34,252 bases of DNA, taken from Rhodospirillales bacterium. GTDB lineage: Bacteria > Pseudomonadota > Alphaproteobacteria > UBA8366 > JADFVY01. Location: assembly GCA_020356105.1 (NCBI GenBank), contig CP070634.1, positions 3,693,273 to 3,727,524 on the forward strand. The letters are read 5' to 3'. Below the pieces are notes generated by a model. That model saw only the letters and a program-made list of their open reading frames with translations, was not told where the DNA came from and did no database searches. The translations under genes were made by a program, and so were the position numbers. Positions 15,567-22,360 of the stretch are shown one piece after another (positions within the stretch are counted from its first letter, which is position 1; each line of letters begins with the position of its first letter).

Positions 15567-15593
15567 TCCCCGCCACCTGATCGGTGGCGGGGA
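15567..15593 (+). promoter_or_regulatory. Intercistronic hairpin between dehydrogenase and cytochrome
   Basis: TCCCCGCCACC pairs perfectly with GGTGGCGGGGA around TGATC, giving an 11-bp stem 8 bases after the stop. Without a T-run it is more likely an mRNA-stability or partial-termination element that lowers cytochrome expression relative to the enzyme. Confidence 0.45.
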
Positions 15594-15646
15594 CCCTTTC
15601 GCGCAGGCACGAAGCGACATCCGATCTCAGAAGAAGGCATCAGGCG

Positions 15647-15961
15647 ATGAGATTTGCCGCCCCCCTTGCGCTGCTTGCCGTCCTGGGGCTTGTCCCCGCC
15701 GCGGCTCCGGCCCAGACACCCGAGCTTCCGGCCGCCGCAAGGCCCTGTATCACCTGTCACGGCCGCGATGGCATCGGCACATCGCCGGGTTTTCCCAATC
15801 TCGCGGGGCAGAAGTCGATCTATATGATGGAACAATTGACCCTGTACCGGGACGGCCGGCGCCAGAGCGACGTGATGAACATCGCGGCCGCGCAGCTGAG
15901 CGACGAGGCGATCCGCGCGATCGCCGAGTATTACGAGGCCCAGCCTGCCTGCAAGCCATAG
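15647..15961 (+). CDS. Small periplasmic class I cytochrome c
   Basis: A 104-residue exported cytochrome. The signal peptide (MRFAAPLALLAVLGLVPAAA..., cleavage around APAQ) precedes one haem site, CITCH at residues 34-38. The typical GTSPGFPNLAGQ segment follows, and a likely axial methionine sits in the DVMNIAAAQLSD motif. The pattern is that of short single-domain cytochromes that accept electrons from PQQ dehydrogenases. The start at 15647 follows a weak AGAAGG site; the frame is open upstream to 15584 but lacks a signal-peptide-like start. As a CXXCH protein it is a client of the Ccm system encoded just upstream. Confidence 0.88.
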   Translation: MRFAAPLALLAVLGLVPAAAPAQTPELPAAARPCITCHGRDGIGTSPGFPNLAGQKSIYMMEQLTLYRDGRRQSDVMNIAAAQLSDEAIRAIAEYYEAQPACKP

Positions 15962-16004
15962 CCGGGCGGCGCGGCGCCAGATCGCTGCTGTCTGGGTGGG
16001 AATT

Positions 16005-16080
<76 letters not shown>

Positions 16081-16119
16081 ATCCGACTGCGTGCGTGTGC
16101 GCCCCGCCGGGCGTGGCGG

Positions 16120-16148
16120 AATATGTGGCGGAAGGGGGCGGCTGTCAA
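16120..16148 (-). promoter_or_regulatory. Promoter of tRNA-Ala
   Basis: On the minus strand a perfect TTGACA (16148-16143), a 17-bp spacer and CATATT (16125-16120) lie 40 bp upstream of the tRNA 5' end. This is the best sigma-70-type match in the window and suits a stable-RNA gene. Confidence 0.7.
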
Positions 16149-16266
16149 GCATCGGCTGCGCCGACCGACCGGCGCGACGCACCGCCCCGGCTCTTGCCGC
16201 CCTTCCGTCATGACGGTAGTGTCGCCAGCGCGTAGCGCATGAAACCTGCGGGCAGGAGAGGCCTTC

Positions 16267-16554
16267 ATGAACCCAGTATTGTGGCTGATTCTCACGGCCA
16301 TCGACATCTATATGTTTTTCGTCATCGCGGGCGTAATCCTGAGCTGGCTGGTCGCCTTCGAGGTCGTGAACACCAGAAATCGTTTTGTCTTCATGATCAG
16401 CGATTTCCTGTTTCGGGTCACCGAACCGGCTCTAAGGCCGATCCGGCGGTTCATGCCGCATCTCGGCGGCATCGATCTGTCGCCTCTCGTCCTCATCGTG
16501 CTGCTCTATTTCGCCAAGCTGTCGGTGATATGGGTCTATGTCAGGCTGCCGTGA
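16267..16554 (+). CDS. yggT: YggT family membrane protein
   Basis: A 95-residue membrane protein with hydrophobic segments at about 4-30 and 70-92. The family motif RVTEPALRPIRRFMPHLGGIDLSPL is partly visible around residues 50-72. YggT proteins are linked to cell envelope and osmotic phenotypes in other bacteria, and the gene commonly precedes yggU, as it does here. The ATG at 16267 is preceded by GGAGAGG. A 12-bp perfect palindrome (CCGTCATGACGG, 16205-16216) upstream could be an operator. Confidence 0.88.
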   Translation: MNPVLWLILTAIDIYMFFVIAGVILSWLVAFEVVNTRNRFVFMISDFLFRVTEPALRPIRRFMPHLGGIDLSPLVLIVLLYFAKLSVIWVYVRLP

Positions 16555-16572
16555 GCGGCAGGGGCCGGCACG

Positions 16573-16893
16573 GTGGACTGTCCGTTCCGCAGATCACCGG
16601 AGGGTGTAATGGTCGCGGTGCGGCTGACACCGAAAGCGGCGGGAAACCGCATCGCCGGCAACATGCGGGAGGCCAGCGGGGAGAGGATCCTGAAGGTTAG
16701 CGTCACCGCCGCGCCAGAGGCAGGCAAGGCCAACGCGGCCTTGCTGAAGCTGCTGGCGGCGGCTTGGAAGCTGCCGAAATCGTCGCTTGCCGTGGTCGCG
16801 GGATTGACCGCGCGACGCAAGGTGGTACTGGTGCGCGGCGAACCGGACGCGCTCATCGCCCGGCTCAAGGAATGGGGGAAAACGTTACCATGA
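16573..16893 (+). CDS. yggU: DUF167 family protein YggU
   Basis: A 106-residue soluble protein of the DUF167/YggU family, function unknown. The family core is visible as [14 protein letters not shown] followed by [21 protein letters not shown] and [19 protein letters not shown]. The GTG at 16573 is chosen because family members usually begin with a residue string like [12 protein letters not shown]; the in-frame ATG at 16609 would cut this off. It is 18 bp after yggT and overlaps folD by 4 bp (ATGA), so the three genes form an operon. Confidence 0.88.
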   Translation: MDCPFRRSPEGVMVAVRLTPKAAGNRIAGNMREASGERILKVSVTAAPEAGKANAALLKLLAAAWKLPKSSLAVVAGLTARRKVVLVRGEPDALIARLKEWGKTLP

Positions 16894-17783
16894 CCGATGT
16901 CGACCCGAAGATCATCGACGGCAAGGCATTCGCGGCCGGCCTGCGCGGCCGCGTTGCCGATGCGGTCGCGGCCCTGAAGCAAGAGCACGGCCTGACCCCA
17001 GGTCTAGCCGTGGTGCTGGTCGGCGACGACCCGGCGAGTCACATCTATGTGCGGTCCAAGGGCAAGCAGACCGAGGAGACCGGCATGAACAGCGTCCAGC
17101 ACACGCTGCCGGCGGAGACCGCGCAAGCCGACCTGCTGTCGCTGATCGCCACGCTCAACGCCGATCCACAGGTCAACGGGATCCTAGTCCAGCTTCCCCT
17201 GCCGGAGCAGATCGACGAGCAGGCGATCATCGACGCCATCGACCCGGCCAAGGACGTGGACGGATTCCATGTCGTCAACGCCGGCCGGCTGGCCACCGGC
17301 GGCCGGGCGATGGTCCCCTGTACGCCGCTGGGCTGCCTGATGCTGCTGCAGGACCGGCTGGGCGATCTGACCGGCATGGAGGCGGTAATCGTCGGCCGCT
17401 CCAACATCGTCGGCAAGCCGATGGCGCAACTCCTACTGGGCGCGAACTGCACGGTGACGATCGCCCATTCGCGGACCCGGAACCTCGCCGATGTCTGCCG
17501 ACGCGCCGACATCCTCGTCGCGGCCGTTGGTCGGCCGCAGATGATCAAGGGGGACTGGGTCAAGCCGGGGGCCGCCGTGATCGATGTCGGCATCAATCGA
17601 ATCGACACCGGCGGAGAGCGGCCGAAGCTCGTCGGCGATGTCGATTTTGCGGCGGCCCGTGAGCAGGCGGCGGCGATCACGCCCGTGCCGGGCGGAGTCG
17701 GACCGATGACCATCGCGGTGCTGCTGCGCAATACGGTCGTTGCGGCCTGCCGGCAGCACGGACTTGCCGATCCCAACATTTGA
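16890..17783 (+). CDS. folD: Bifunctional methylenetetrahydrofolate dehydrogenase/cyclohydrolase FolD
   Basis: A 297-residue cytosolic enzyme that interconverts 5,10-methylene-THF and 10-formyl-THF using NADP. Family motifs are present: [23 protein letters not shown] near residue 45 (with the catalytic YxxxK tyrosine and lysine), QLPLPEQID near 98, the DVDGFH segment near 123, [14 protein letters not shown] near 170 (nucleotide binding) and [15 protein letters not shown] near 270. The ATG at 16890 overlaps the yggU stop. An upstream in-frame start at 16764 would lie inside yggU. Length is normal. Confidence 0.96.
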   Translation: MTDVDPKIIDGKAFAAGLRGRVADAVAALKQEHGLTPGLAVVLVGDDPASHIYVRSKGKQTEETGMNSVQHTLPAETAQADLLSLIATLNADPQVNGILVQLPLPEQIDEQAIIDAIDPAKDVDGFHVVNAGRLATGGRAMVPCTPLGCLMLLQDRLGDLTGMEAVIVGRSNIVGKPMAQLLLGANCTVTIAHSRTRNLADVCRRADILVAAVGRPQMIKGDWVKPGAAVIDVGINRIDTGGERPKLVGDVDFAAAREQAAAITPVPGGVGPMTIAVLLRNTVVAACRQHGLADPNI

Positions 17784-17829
17784 TCGAATGAATGCCGGTG
17801 GGCGGCGCTTTCGGGATGTTCTTGAGCGG

Positions 17830-17846
17830 CAGGCTGTGGCAGCCTG
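17830..17846 (+). terminator. Short hairpin after folD
   Basis: CAGGCTG pairs with CAGCCTG around TGG, 46 bp after the folD stop. There is no T-run. It may be a weak terminator separating folD from the signalling locus. Confidence 0.3.
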
Positions 17847-17886
17847 AACGCATCGTGTTAACAGAATTGGGAGTGGTCCGATTGGG

Positions 17887-18708
17887 TTGAGCGAGCGGAG
17901 CCTGGCGACCTCCCATGGCGCCGTCGCCGTCGTTGACAGCGGCGTCGCGGGACCCGTTGTTCTTCTTATCCATGGCAATTCGATGTGCTGGCGCGCGTTC
18001 AGCGGTCAGCTGACGTCGGCATTGTCCCGCCGCTATCGCATGATCGCGTTCGACCTTCCGGGCCACGGGGCATCTGAGGATGCGCGCGACCCGGCGCGGT
18101 CGTATCACATTCCCGGTTATGGCGATCTGGCGCTGGAAATTCTCGATGCGCTGGACATTGGCGAAGCGACGGTCGTCGGCTGGTCGCTGGGCGGCCATGT
18201 CGGTCTCGAAATCATGGCGCGATGGCGCGGCATTCGCGGGCTGATGGTTGTCGGCACGCCGCCGGTCGCGCCCGGTGCGCAGGCGATCGCCGAGGCGTTC
18301 CTGCCGTCTCCGCTGATGGCGTTCGCCGGACAGCGGAAAGCGACCTCCCGCGAAGCCGAGGCCTATGCCAGGGCCTGCTGCGGGGCCGCCATCGAACGAC
18401 ACCCGGAGCTGCTGACTGCAGCTGTCCGGGCGGACGGCCGCGCCCGCGAGGGCATGATGAGCGCCGCCCTTGCCGGCAAGGGCGCCGACGGAAGGCGGGT
18501 CGCGGAAACCTCGACGGTGCCGCTTGCCGTGGTGAGCGGCGGCGAAGACCCGTTCGTCAACAAGCACTTCCTCGAATCCCTGGACTACGCCCGCCTGTGG
18601 CGCGGCAACGTGCACATCATGGATCGGTGCGGGCACGCGCCCTTCCTTGACCAACCCGACGCTTTCAACCGGCTTCTTGCGGCCTTCCTGTCGGATGTGG
18701 CGGGCTGA
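17887..18708 (+). CDS. AidH-like alpha/beta hydrolase, probable N-acyl-homoserine lactonase
   Basis: A 273-residue alpha/beta hydrolase. Nucleophile elbow GWSLGG has Ser100, the oxyanion region is HGNS near 29-32, the probable acid is Asp221 in GGEDPF and the base is His250 in CGHAPF. Segments such as DLPGHGASEDARDPARSY, VVGWSLGGHVGLEIMAR, RGLMVVGTPPVAPG and LWRGNVHIMDRCGHAPF match, almost position by position, my recollection of AidH, the AHL lactonase of Ochrobactrum. AidH has Glu where this protein has Asp221. The start is TTG at 17887; no in-frame ATG gives a complete fold. The luxR gene 160 bp downstream strongly supports AHLs as substrate. A generic esterase remains possible. Confidence 0.8.
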   Translation: MSERSLATSHGAVAVVDSGVAGPVVLLIHGNSMCWRAFSGQLTSALSRRYRMIAFDLPGHGASEDARDPARSYHIPGYGDLALEILDALDIGEATVVGWSLGGHVGLEIMARWRGIRGLMVVGTPPVAPGAQAIAEAFLPSPLMAFAGQRKATSREAEAYARACCGAAIERHPELLTAAVRADGRAREGMMSAALAGKGADGRRVAETSTVPLAVVSGGEDPFVNKHFLESLDYARLWRGNVHIMDRCGHAPFLDQPDAFNRLLAAFLSDVAG

Positions 18709-18726
18709 TCGGTTTTCGCGCCGCGG

Positions 18727-18753
18727 CGCAACCATACAATCTAAAGGGTTGCG
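18727..18753. promoter_or_regulatory. Inverted repeat in the luxR upstream region
   Basis: CGCAACC (18727-18733) and GGTTGCG (18747-18753) form a perfect 7-bp inverted repeat with a 13-base spacer that contains TACAAT, a -10-like hexamer. It sits 116 bp before luxR and could be an operator or hairpin. The bound factor is unknown. Confidence 0.3.
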
Positions 18754-18868
18754 TCGGATGCGCTCCTGATCGCATATTACGATAATTCTCCGCCGGAAAG
18801 GGCGACGACGGAGCGCTCGATCCAGCCGGCGGGGACAATCGCGGGGGGGCGGTTGCAAGCTGGGACTG

Positions 18869-19576
18869 ATGAGGGTCGACGATTTCATAGAGATCTCGAA
18901 CCGGGCGGAGACGTCGCCGGAGCTTATTTCTCTGTTTCAAACAGCAGTAGCGGATTACGGTTACGATAACGTCATCGTCGCCGAGGTGTGCGGCAACGAC
19001 ATCATCGGGCTTCCGGTTCTCGTATGCCCGGAGGGATACCCGGACTACTATTTCGACTCGGGGTTCCAGGAGATCGATCCGGTCTTGCCGATCGCCATGA
19101 CCGCAAAATTGCCTTATCACTGGAACGAAATCGGGAAATCGATACGGCTCTCCAAGAAGCAGTGCGATTTCTTCGAGGGTTGCAACGACGCCGGGGTGGC
19201 GGACGGCATGACCGTGCCGATCCACGGACCGCAAAGGCAGACGACGGTCATCAGCCTGAGCTGCCGGGAGCGCAACGCGGATGCGGCCCGGTTTACCGCC
19301 AACGTCAGCCTTCTGGCCGTCCAGTTCGACGCGGCCCGCTGGCGGCTGATGAACCCCGGGCGGGCCATGGAACAGCCGATCGAGCTGACGCCGCGCGAGC
19401 GTGAATGTCTGCGCTGGTGCAAGGCGGGCAAAAGCGCGTGGGATATCAGCCAGCTTCTCGGAATCTCCGAGCGAACGGCGCAGTTCCACATTTCCAACGC
19501 CATGGCGAAGTTGGGCGCGTCGAGCCGCATTGCCGCGGTCGTGATCGCGATCCAGAAAGGCTTGCTGAGCCTCTGA
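18869..19576 (+). CDS. luxR: LuxR family AHL-responsive transcriptional regulator with Tyr57
   Basis: A 235-residue protein. The autoinducer-binding domain spans about 15-160 and the LuxR helix-turn-helix about 172-232 (LTPRERECLRW, DISQLLGISERTAQFHISNAMAKL). In TraR numbering, which coincides here, the ligand-pocket residues Tyr61, Asp70, Pro71, Trp85 and Gly113 are present. The near-invariant Trp57 is Tyr (PDYYFDS). This argues for a real ligand receptor with an altered pocket. GGGACTG precedes the ATG. The luxI gene follows 95 bp downstream on the same strand with a lux-box-like palindrome between, so this is probably its cognate receptor. Confidence 0.93.
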   Translation: MRVDDFIEISNRAETSPELISLFQTAVADYGYDNVIVAEVCGNDIIGLPVLVCPEGYPDYYFDSGFQEIDPVLPIAMTAKLPYHWNEIGKSIRLSKKQCDFFEGCNDAGVADGMTVPIHGPQRQTTVISLSCRERNADAARFTANVSLLAVQFDAARWRLMNPGRAMEQPIELTPRERECLRWCKAGKSAWDISQLLGISERTAQFHISNAMAKLGASSRIAAVVIAIQKGLLSL

Positions 19577-19594
19577 CCCTTCCCACAGCGATAC

Positions 19595-19610
19595 CTGTAG
19601 GACTCGACAG
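19595..19610. promoter_or_regulatory. lux-box-like palindrome upstream of luxI
   Basis: CTGTAGGACTCGACAG fits the CT-N12-AG plan of LuxR-type operators, with perfect outer arms CTGT and ACAG. It lies 61 bp before the luxI ATG. A -10-like TATCAT follows directly at 19611-19616, closer than the usual -42.5 geometry, so the real promoter or the mode of control (activation or repression) is uncertain. Confidence 0.55.
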
Positions 19611-19671
19611 TATCATTGTGCGGTGAAGCCTGATTTCCTCGTTCCGGGTATTTGGGAGGAGGAAACGGCAG

Positions 19672-20307
19672 ATGATTGATGTCGTCACCCTGGCCAGCTC
19701 GCATCTGTTCGGCGACGCGCTCGCCTCGCAAGCACGGCTTCGCTACCGAATGTTCATTGCCTGCCGGAACATCGAACACGCGTGTTTCGAGGGAATGGAA
19801 TACGACCAGTTCGATACGCCGGCGGCGGTATACCTGCTGTGGCGGGATGCCGACGGCGAGGCAAGGTGCATGACCCGGCTTCTGCGGACGACGGTTCCGT
19901 ACATGGTCAAGAGCTTCTGGCCCCATCTCGCGGAGCCGGCGGATCTGCCCTCGTCCACCGACGTGTGGGAGGGCACGCGGCTCTGTGTCGATATCGCGCT
20001 CGACAGAAGAACACGCCAGCGGGCGCTGGCCGAGCTGTTGTGCGGCGTGACCGAGTACCTGCGATCGCAGGGTGCGCAGCATCTGATCGGGGTGACCTCG
20101 CGAGCGCAGGCGATGCGGCTGTTTCCGCGCGACCTTGAATGGCTCGGGGAGGATGCCCCGATCGAAGGCCGCATGGAATCGGCATTCCGCATTCCCGTGG
20201 AATCCGTGGCGCCAGAGGGTGCGCGCGAGCGCTATGGCTTCGCGTCCAGCGTCCTGTGCATGGATGGCCGGGCGGCGGGGCGTCGTGAAGGGAAGCTGGC
20301 AGCGTAA
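19672..20307 (+). CDS. luxI: Acyl-homoserine-lactone synthase (LuxI family) with Ile34
   Basis: A 211-residue LuxI-type synthase that would make an N-acyl (or aryl) homoserine lactone from S-adenosylmethionine and an acyl donor. The conserved catalytic set is visible: Arg24, Phe28, Asp45 and Asp48 (EYDQFD), Arg69 (MTRLL), a phenylalanine at 82 (KSFWPHL), Glu100 and Arg103 (VWEGTR). The usual Trp34 is Ile. The AVYLL...TTVPYMVKSFWPHL section resembles the BjaI/RpaI branch, some of whose members use CoA-linked aryl or branched substrates. AGGAGG lies 9 bases before the ATG. The gene is followed, with TAATG overlap, by a small unrecognised gene. Confidence 0.93.
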   Translation: MIDVVTLASSHLFGDALASQARLRYRMFIACRNIEHACFEGMEYDQFDTPAAVYLLWRDADGEARCMTRLLRTTVPYMVKSFWPHLAEPADLPSSTDVWEGTRLCVDIALDRRTRQRALAELLCGVTEYLRSQGAQHLIGVTSRAQAMRLFPRDLEWLGEDAPIEGRMESAFRIPVESVAPEGARERYGFASSVLCMDGRAAGRREGKLAA

Positions 20308-20525
20308 TGAATATCGAGAACAAACCTCCGCAGAGGCGCGGCGGCGCGCGGCGCATCGCATCCGATATGAGCGAGGCAGTCTCGTATCTGATCGGGGTGG
20401 CATTGTCCGCCGGCCTCGGCGGAGTCGCGCGCAAGCTGAACGACGTGAACGCGGAACTGCAGTGCATGCAGCGTGACCCGGGCGAGGACGAGGCCTCACA
20501 ACAGCAAACAGTCATAAAGCACTGA
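20307..20525 (+). CDS. Small protein translationally coupled to luxI, function unknown
   Basis: A 72-residue protein whose ATG shares a base with the luxI stop codon (TAATG), which is strong evidence for coupled translation. It has a basic N-terminus (PPQRRGGARRIAS), a moderately hydrophobic middle (VSYLIGVALSAGLGGVARKL) that could be an amphipathic or membrane-associated helix, and a polar tail. I recognise no domain. Coupling to luxI suggests a part in quorum sensing, perhaps as a modulator of LuxR or LuxI, but this is inference. Confidence 0.6.
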   Translation: MNIENKPPQRRGGARRIASDMSEAVSYLIGVALSAGLGGVARKLNDVNAELQCMQRDPGEDEASQQQTVIKH

Positions 20526-20614
20526 GCCAAAAAGCTTTGAAGTGACCGACGTACGGCATCGGGTCAGCGTGCGGCGGCGGCGCGGAAGATACTTAGACGC
20601 ATGAGGATAAGGTG

Positions 20615-20839
20615 ATGATGGTTGTAACCGAAAACGAGCACACCGAGGAAACCATCAAGGCGGGGCTCGAGGAACTCTATATTGCGGTCGGCTACATTCA
20701 CGCCGAGCAGGGAAACATGGATATTGCAATGACCCTGATCGGCGCCGCAATTGCCGAGCTGGAGTCGATTCTGGAGGCGCGGAAGAAGCCTGTGATCCGT
20801 CTTGTTCACGACGCCGACAAACGCTGCGCCAAACGCTAA
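20615..20839 (+). CDS. Small helical protein downstream of luxI, function unknown
   Basis: A protein of about 74 residues, predicted largely helical and acidic (EETIKAGLEELYIAVG, AMTLIGAAIAELESILEARKK) with a basic C-terminus. The start is ambiguous: GTG 20612, ATG 20615 and ATG 20618 are consecutive codons. GAGG 8 bases upstream favours 20615 and AAGG 5 bases upstream favours 20618. It lies 89 bp after the previous small gene. I do not recognise it. Small helical proteins next to luxI genes are sometimes anti-activators (as TraM is for TraR), so that role deserves a test; the sequence alone does not show it. Confidence 0.55.
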   Translation: MMVVTENEHTEETIKAGLEELYIAVGYIHAEQGNMDIAMTLIGAAIAELESILEARKKPVIRLVHDADKRCAKR

Positions 20840-20858
20840 ATCGTCTCCGAGGGCGGGG

Positions 20859-20887
20859 TAGACGCGCTGCGACTCTGCCGCGATAAT
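20859..20887 (+). promoter_or_regulatory. Possible promoter giving a leaderless nnrU transcript
   Basis: TAGACG (20859-20864), a 17-bp spacer and GATAAT (20882-20887). The predicted start falls at about 20894, the A of the ATG of the next gene, which also lacks a Shine-Dalgarno site. Confidence 0.3.
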
Positions 20888-20893
20888 CGGGCC

Positions 20894-21610
20894 ATGGTCG
20901 GTGCGATGGAGATGCTTGTCCTGGCGGTCGCTTGCTTCGTCGGCGGCCATTTTCTGCTGTCCAGCCTGTCTGCGCGGACCGCCCTGGTCCGCATGCTCGG
21001 GGAAACCGGATTCCGGGCCGGCTATTCGCTGATTGCACTGCTGACGCTGATCTGGGCGATCGTGGCCTACGGCGAGGCGCCATACGCGGAGATCTGGCCG
21101 ACCACGACCGCACTGCTTCGCGTACCCTACCTGCTCATGCCCTGGGCCTGCGTGCTGGGCATCGCCGGCCTGACGACGCGAAGCGTGACCATGGTCGGCG
21201 GCGAGGCGGCGGCCCAGAACCCGAGGCCCGTATCGGGCATCACGACGGTCACGCGCCACCCCTTCCTCTGGGGCGTGACCCTCTGGGCAGCCTGTCATAT
21301 CGCCGCCAATGGAGACGTGGCGAGCGTGGTCTTCTTCGGCGGGATGGCCGTGCTGGCCCTGGGCGGCATGGCCCATATCGACCACCGCCGGCGCGTCAGC
21401 CTGGGCGCCGACTGGGGTCCCGTAGCGCTGGCCACCTCGGTGGTGCCGTTCGCGGCGGCAATCCAGGGTCGCGTCCGGATCGACTGGCACGGCATCGGAT
21501 GGGCGCGCCTGGCCGGCGGCATCGTCCTGGCCATTGTCCTGGCGGTCCTGCATCCGTGGATTTCCGGCAAGGCGATCATTCCGGTTCTTGCGTTGCCCGC
21601 CGCCGGATGA
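20894..21610 (+). CDS. NnrU family membrane protein (first of a tandem pair)
   Basis: A 238-residue polytopic membrane protein of the NnrU family. NnrU is a protein of denitrifier nitric-oxide gene clusters, distantly related to isoprenylcysteine methyltransferase-type membrane proteins. About six hydrophobic segments are seen, with family features GGHFLLSS near the N-terminus, the WPTTTALLRVPYLLMPWA segment, and VTRHPFLWGVTLWAACHIAANGD near residue 118 followed by HIDHRRR. No nitrite or NO reductase genes are present in the window, so a role in denitrification is not supported locally. The start could also be the ATG at 20906. It overlaps the next gene by 4 bp. Confidence 0.83.
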   Translation: MVGAMEMLVLAVACFVGGHFLLSSLSARTALVRMLGETGFRAGYSLIALLTLIWAIVAYGEAPYAEIWPTTTALLRVPYLLMPWACVLGIAGLTTRSVTMVGGEAAAQNPRPVSGITTVTRHPFLWGVTLWAACHIAANGDVASVVFFGGMAVLALGGMAHIDHRRRVSLGADWGPVALATSVVPFAAAIQGRVRIDWHGIGWARLAGGIVLAIVLAVLHPWISGKAIIPVLALPAAG

Positions 21611-22290
21611 GCGGAGTGCTTGTCCTTGTCGCGATGCTGGCCGGGTTCGTGGTCATGCACAGCCTGATCTCGCGGCCGGCGCTGCGGACACCGCTGGTCG
21701 CGCGACTCGGAAGCCGGCGTTACCTGATCCTGCACGGCGTCGTCTCGCTGCTCGGGATGGCGGCCGTCTTCTGGGCCTATTTCCGGGCGCCCCATATCGA
21801 GCTATGGCCGTCATCGACGATCCTTCGGACAATCCCTCTGCTGGCCATGCCGGTCGCCTGTATCCTGGCCGTCGCCAGCGTCATCACCCCGTGCGCCGGT
21901 CTCGGCGGCGACCGGCTGCCCGCGGGCGACAACCCGGCGCCGGGCATTCTCGGGGTAACGCGACACCCCGCACCGTGGGCGCTGATCTTGTGGAGCGCCA
22001 GCCACGTCATCGCCAACGGCGACCTCGCCGGAGCCTTGTTGTTCGGCACGTTCCTTGCGTTTGCCGCCGCGGCGCCGATGCTGGTCGATCGCCGCCGCCG
22101 GCGCCTTAACGGCGAGGTCGCATGGCGGCGATTCGCGGCAGTCACCTCAACCGTGCCGCTGCTGGCCGCCTGGCAGGGACGCACCGCCGTCGACTGGCGC
22201 GGAATCGGCTGGACACCGGTCCTGCTCGGGCTTGCCCTTTTTGGCGTCATCGTCGCCGTGCATGTCCCGATCGTCGGCTTCCTCTCATGA
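21607..22290 (+). CDS. NnrU family membrane protein (second of a tandem pair)
   Basis: A 227-residue membrane protein, homologous along its length to the preceding gene: VVMHSLISRPALRTPLVARLG, WPSSTILRTIPLLAMPVACIL, VTRHPAPWALILWSASHVIANGD and VDRRRRR align with the equivalent segments there. The ATG overlaps the upstream stop (ATGA), so the two proteins are made together and may form a heterodimer. Sequence divergence between them is considerable, suggesting an old duplication. Function unknown beyond the family. Confidence 0.82.
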   Translation: MSGVLVLVAMLAGFVVMHSLISRPALRTPLVARLGSRRYLILHGVVSLLGMAAVFWAYFRAPHIELWPSSTILRTIPLLAMPVACILAVASVITPCAGLGGDRLPAGDNPAPGILGVTRHPAPWALILWSASHVIANGDLAGALLFGTFLAFAAAAPMLVDRRRRRLNGEVAWRRFAAVTSTVPLLAAWQGRTAVDWRGIGWTPVLLGLALFGVIVAVHVPIVGFLS

Positions 22291-22360
22291 GCGACTGATC
22301 CGCGCCGCGCCTGGCAGAACCCTTGTGTTGCCATGTTTGCGCGCCAACATGAGGGAGACC

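Noticed and set aside
17830..17846. Palindrome before the AidH-like gene considered as a second lux box
   Set aside because: The symmetrical core is CAGGCTG/CAGCCTG with a 3-base loop. It does not fit the CT-N12-AG spacing seen before luxI and is better read as a hairpin.
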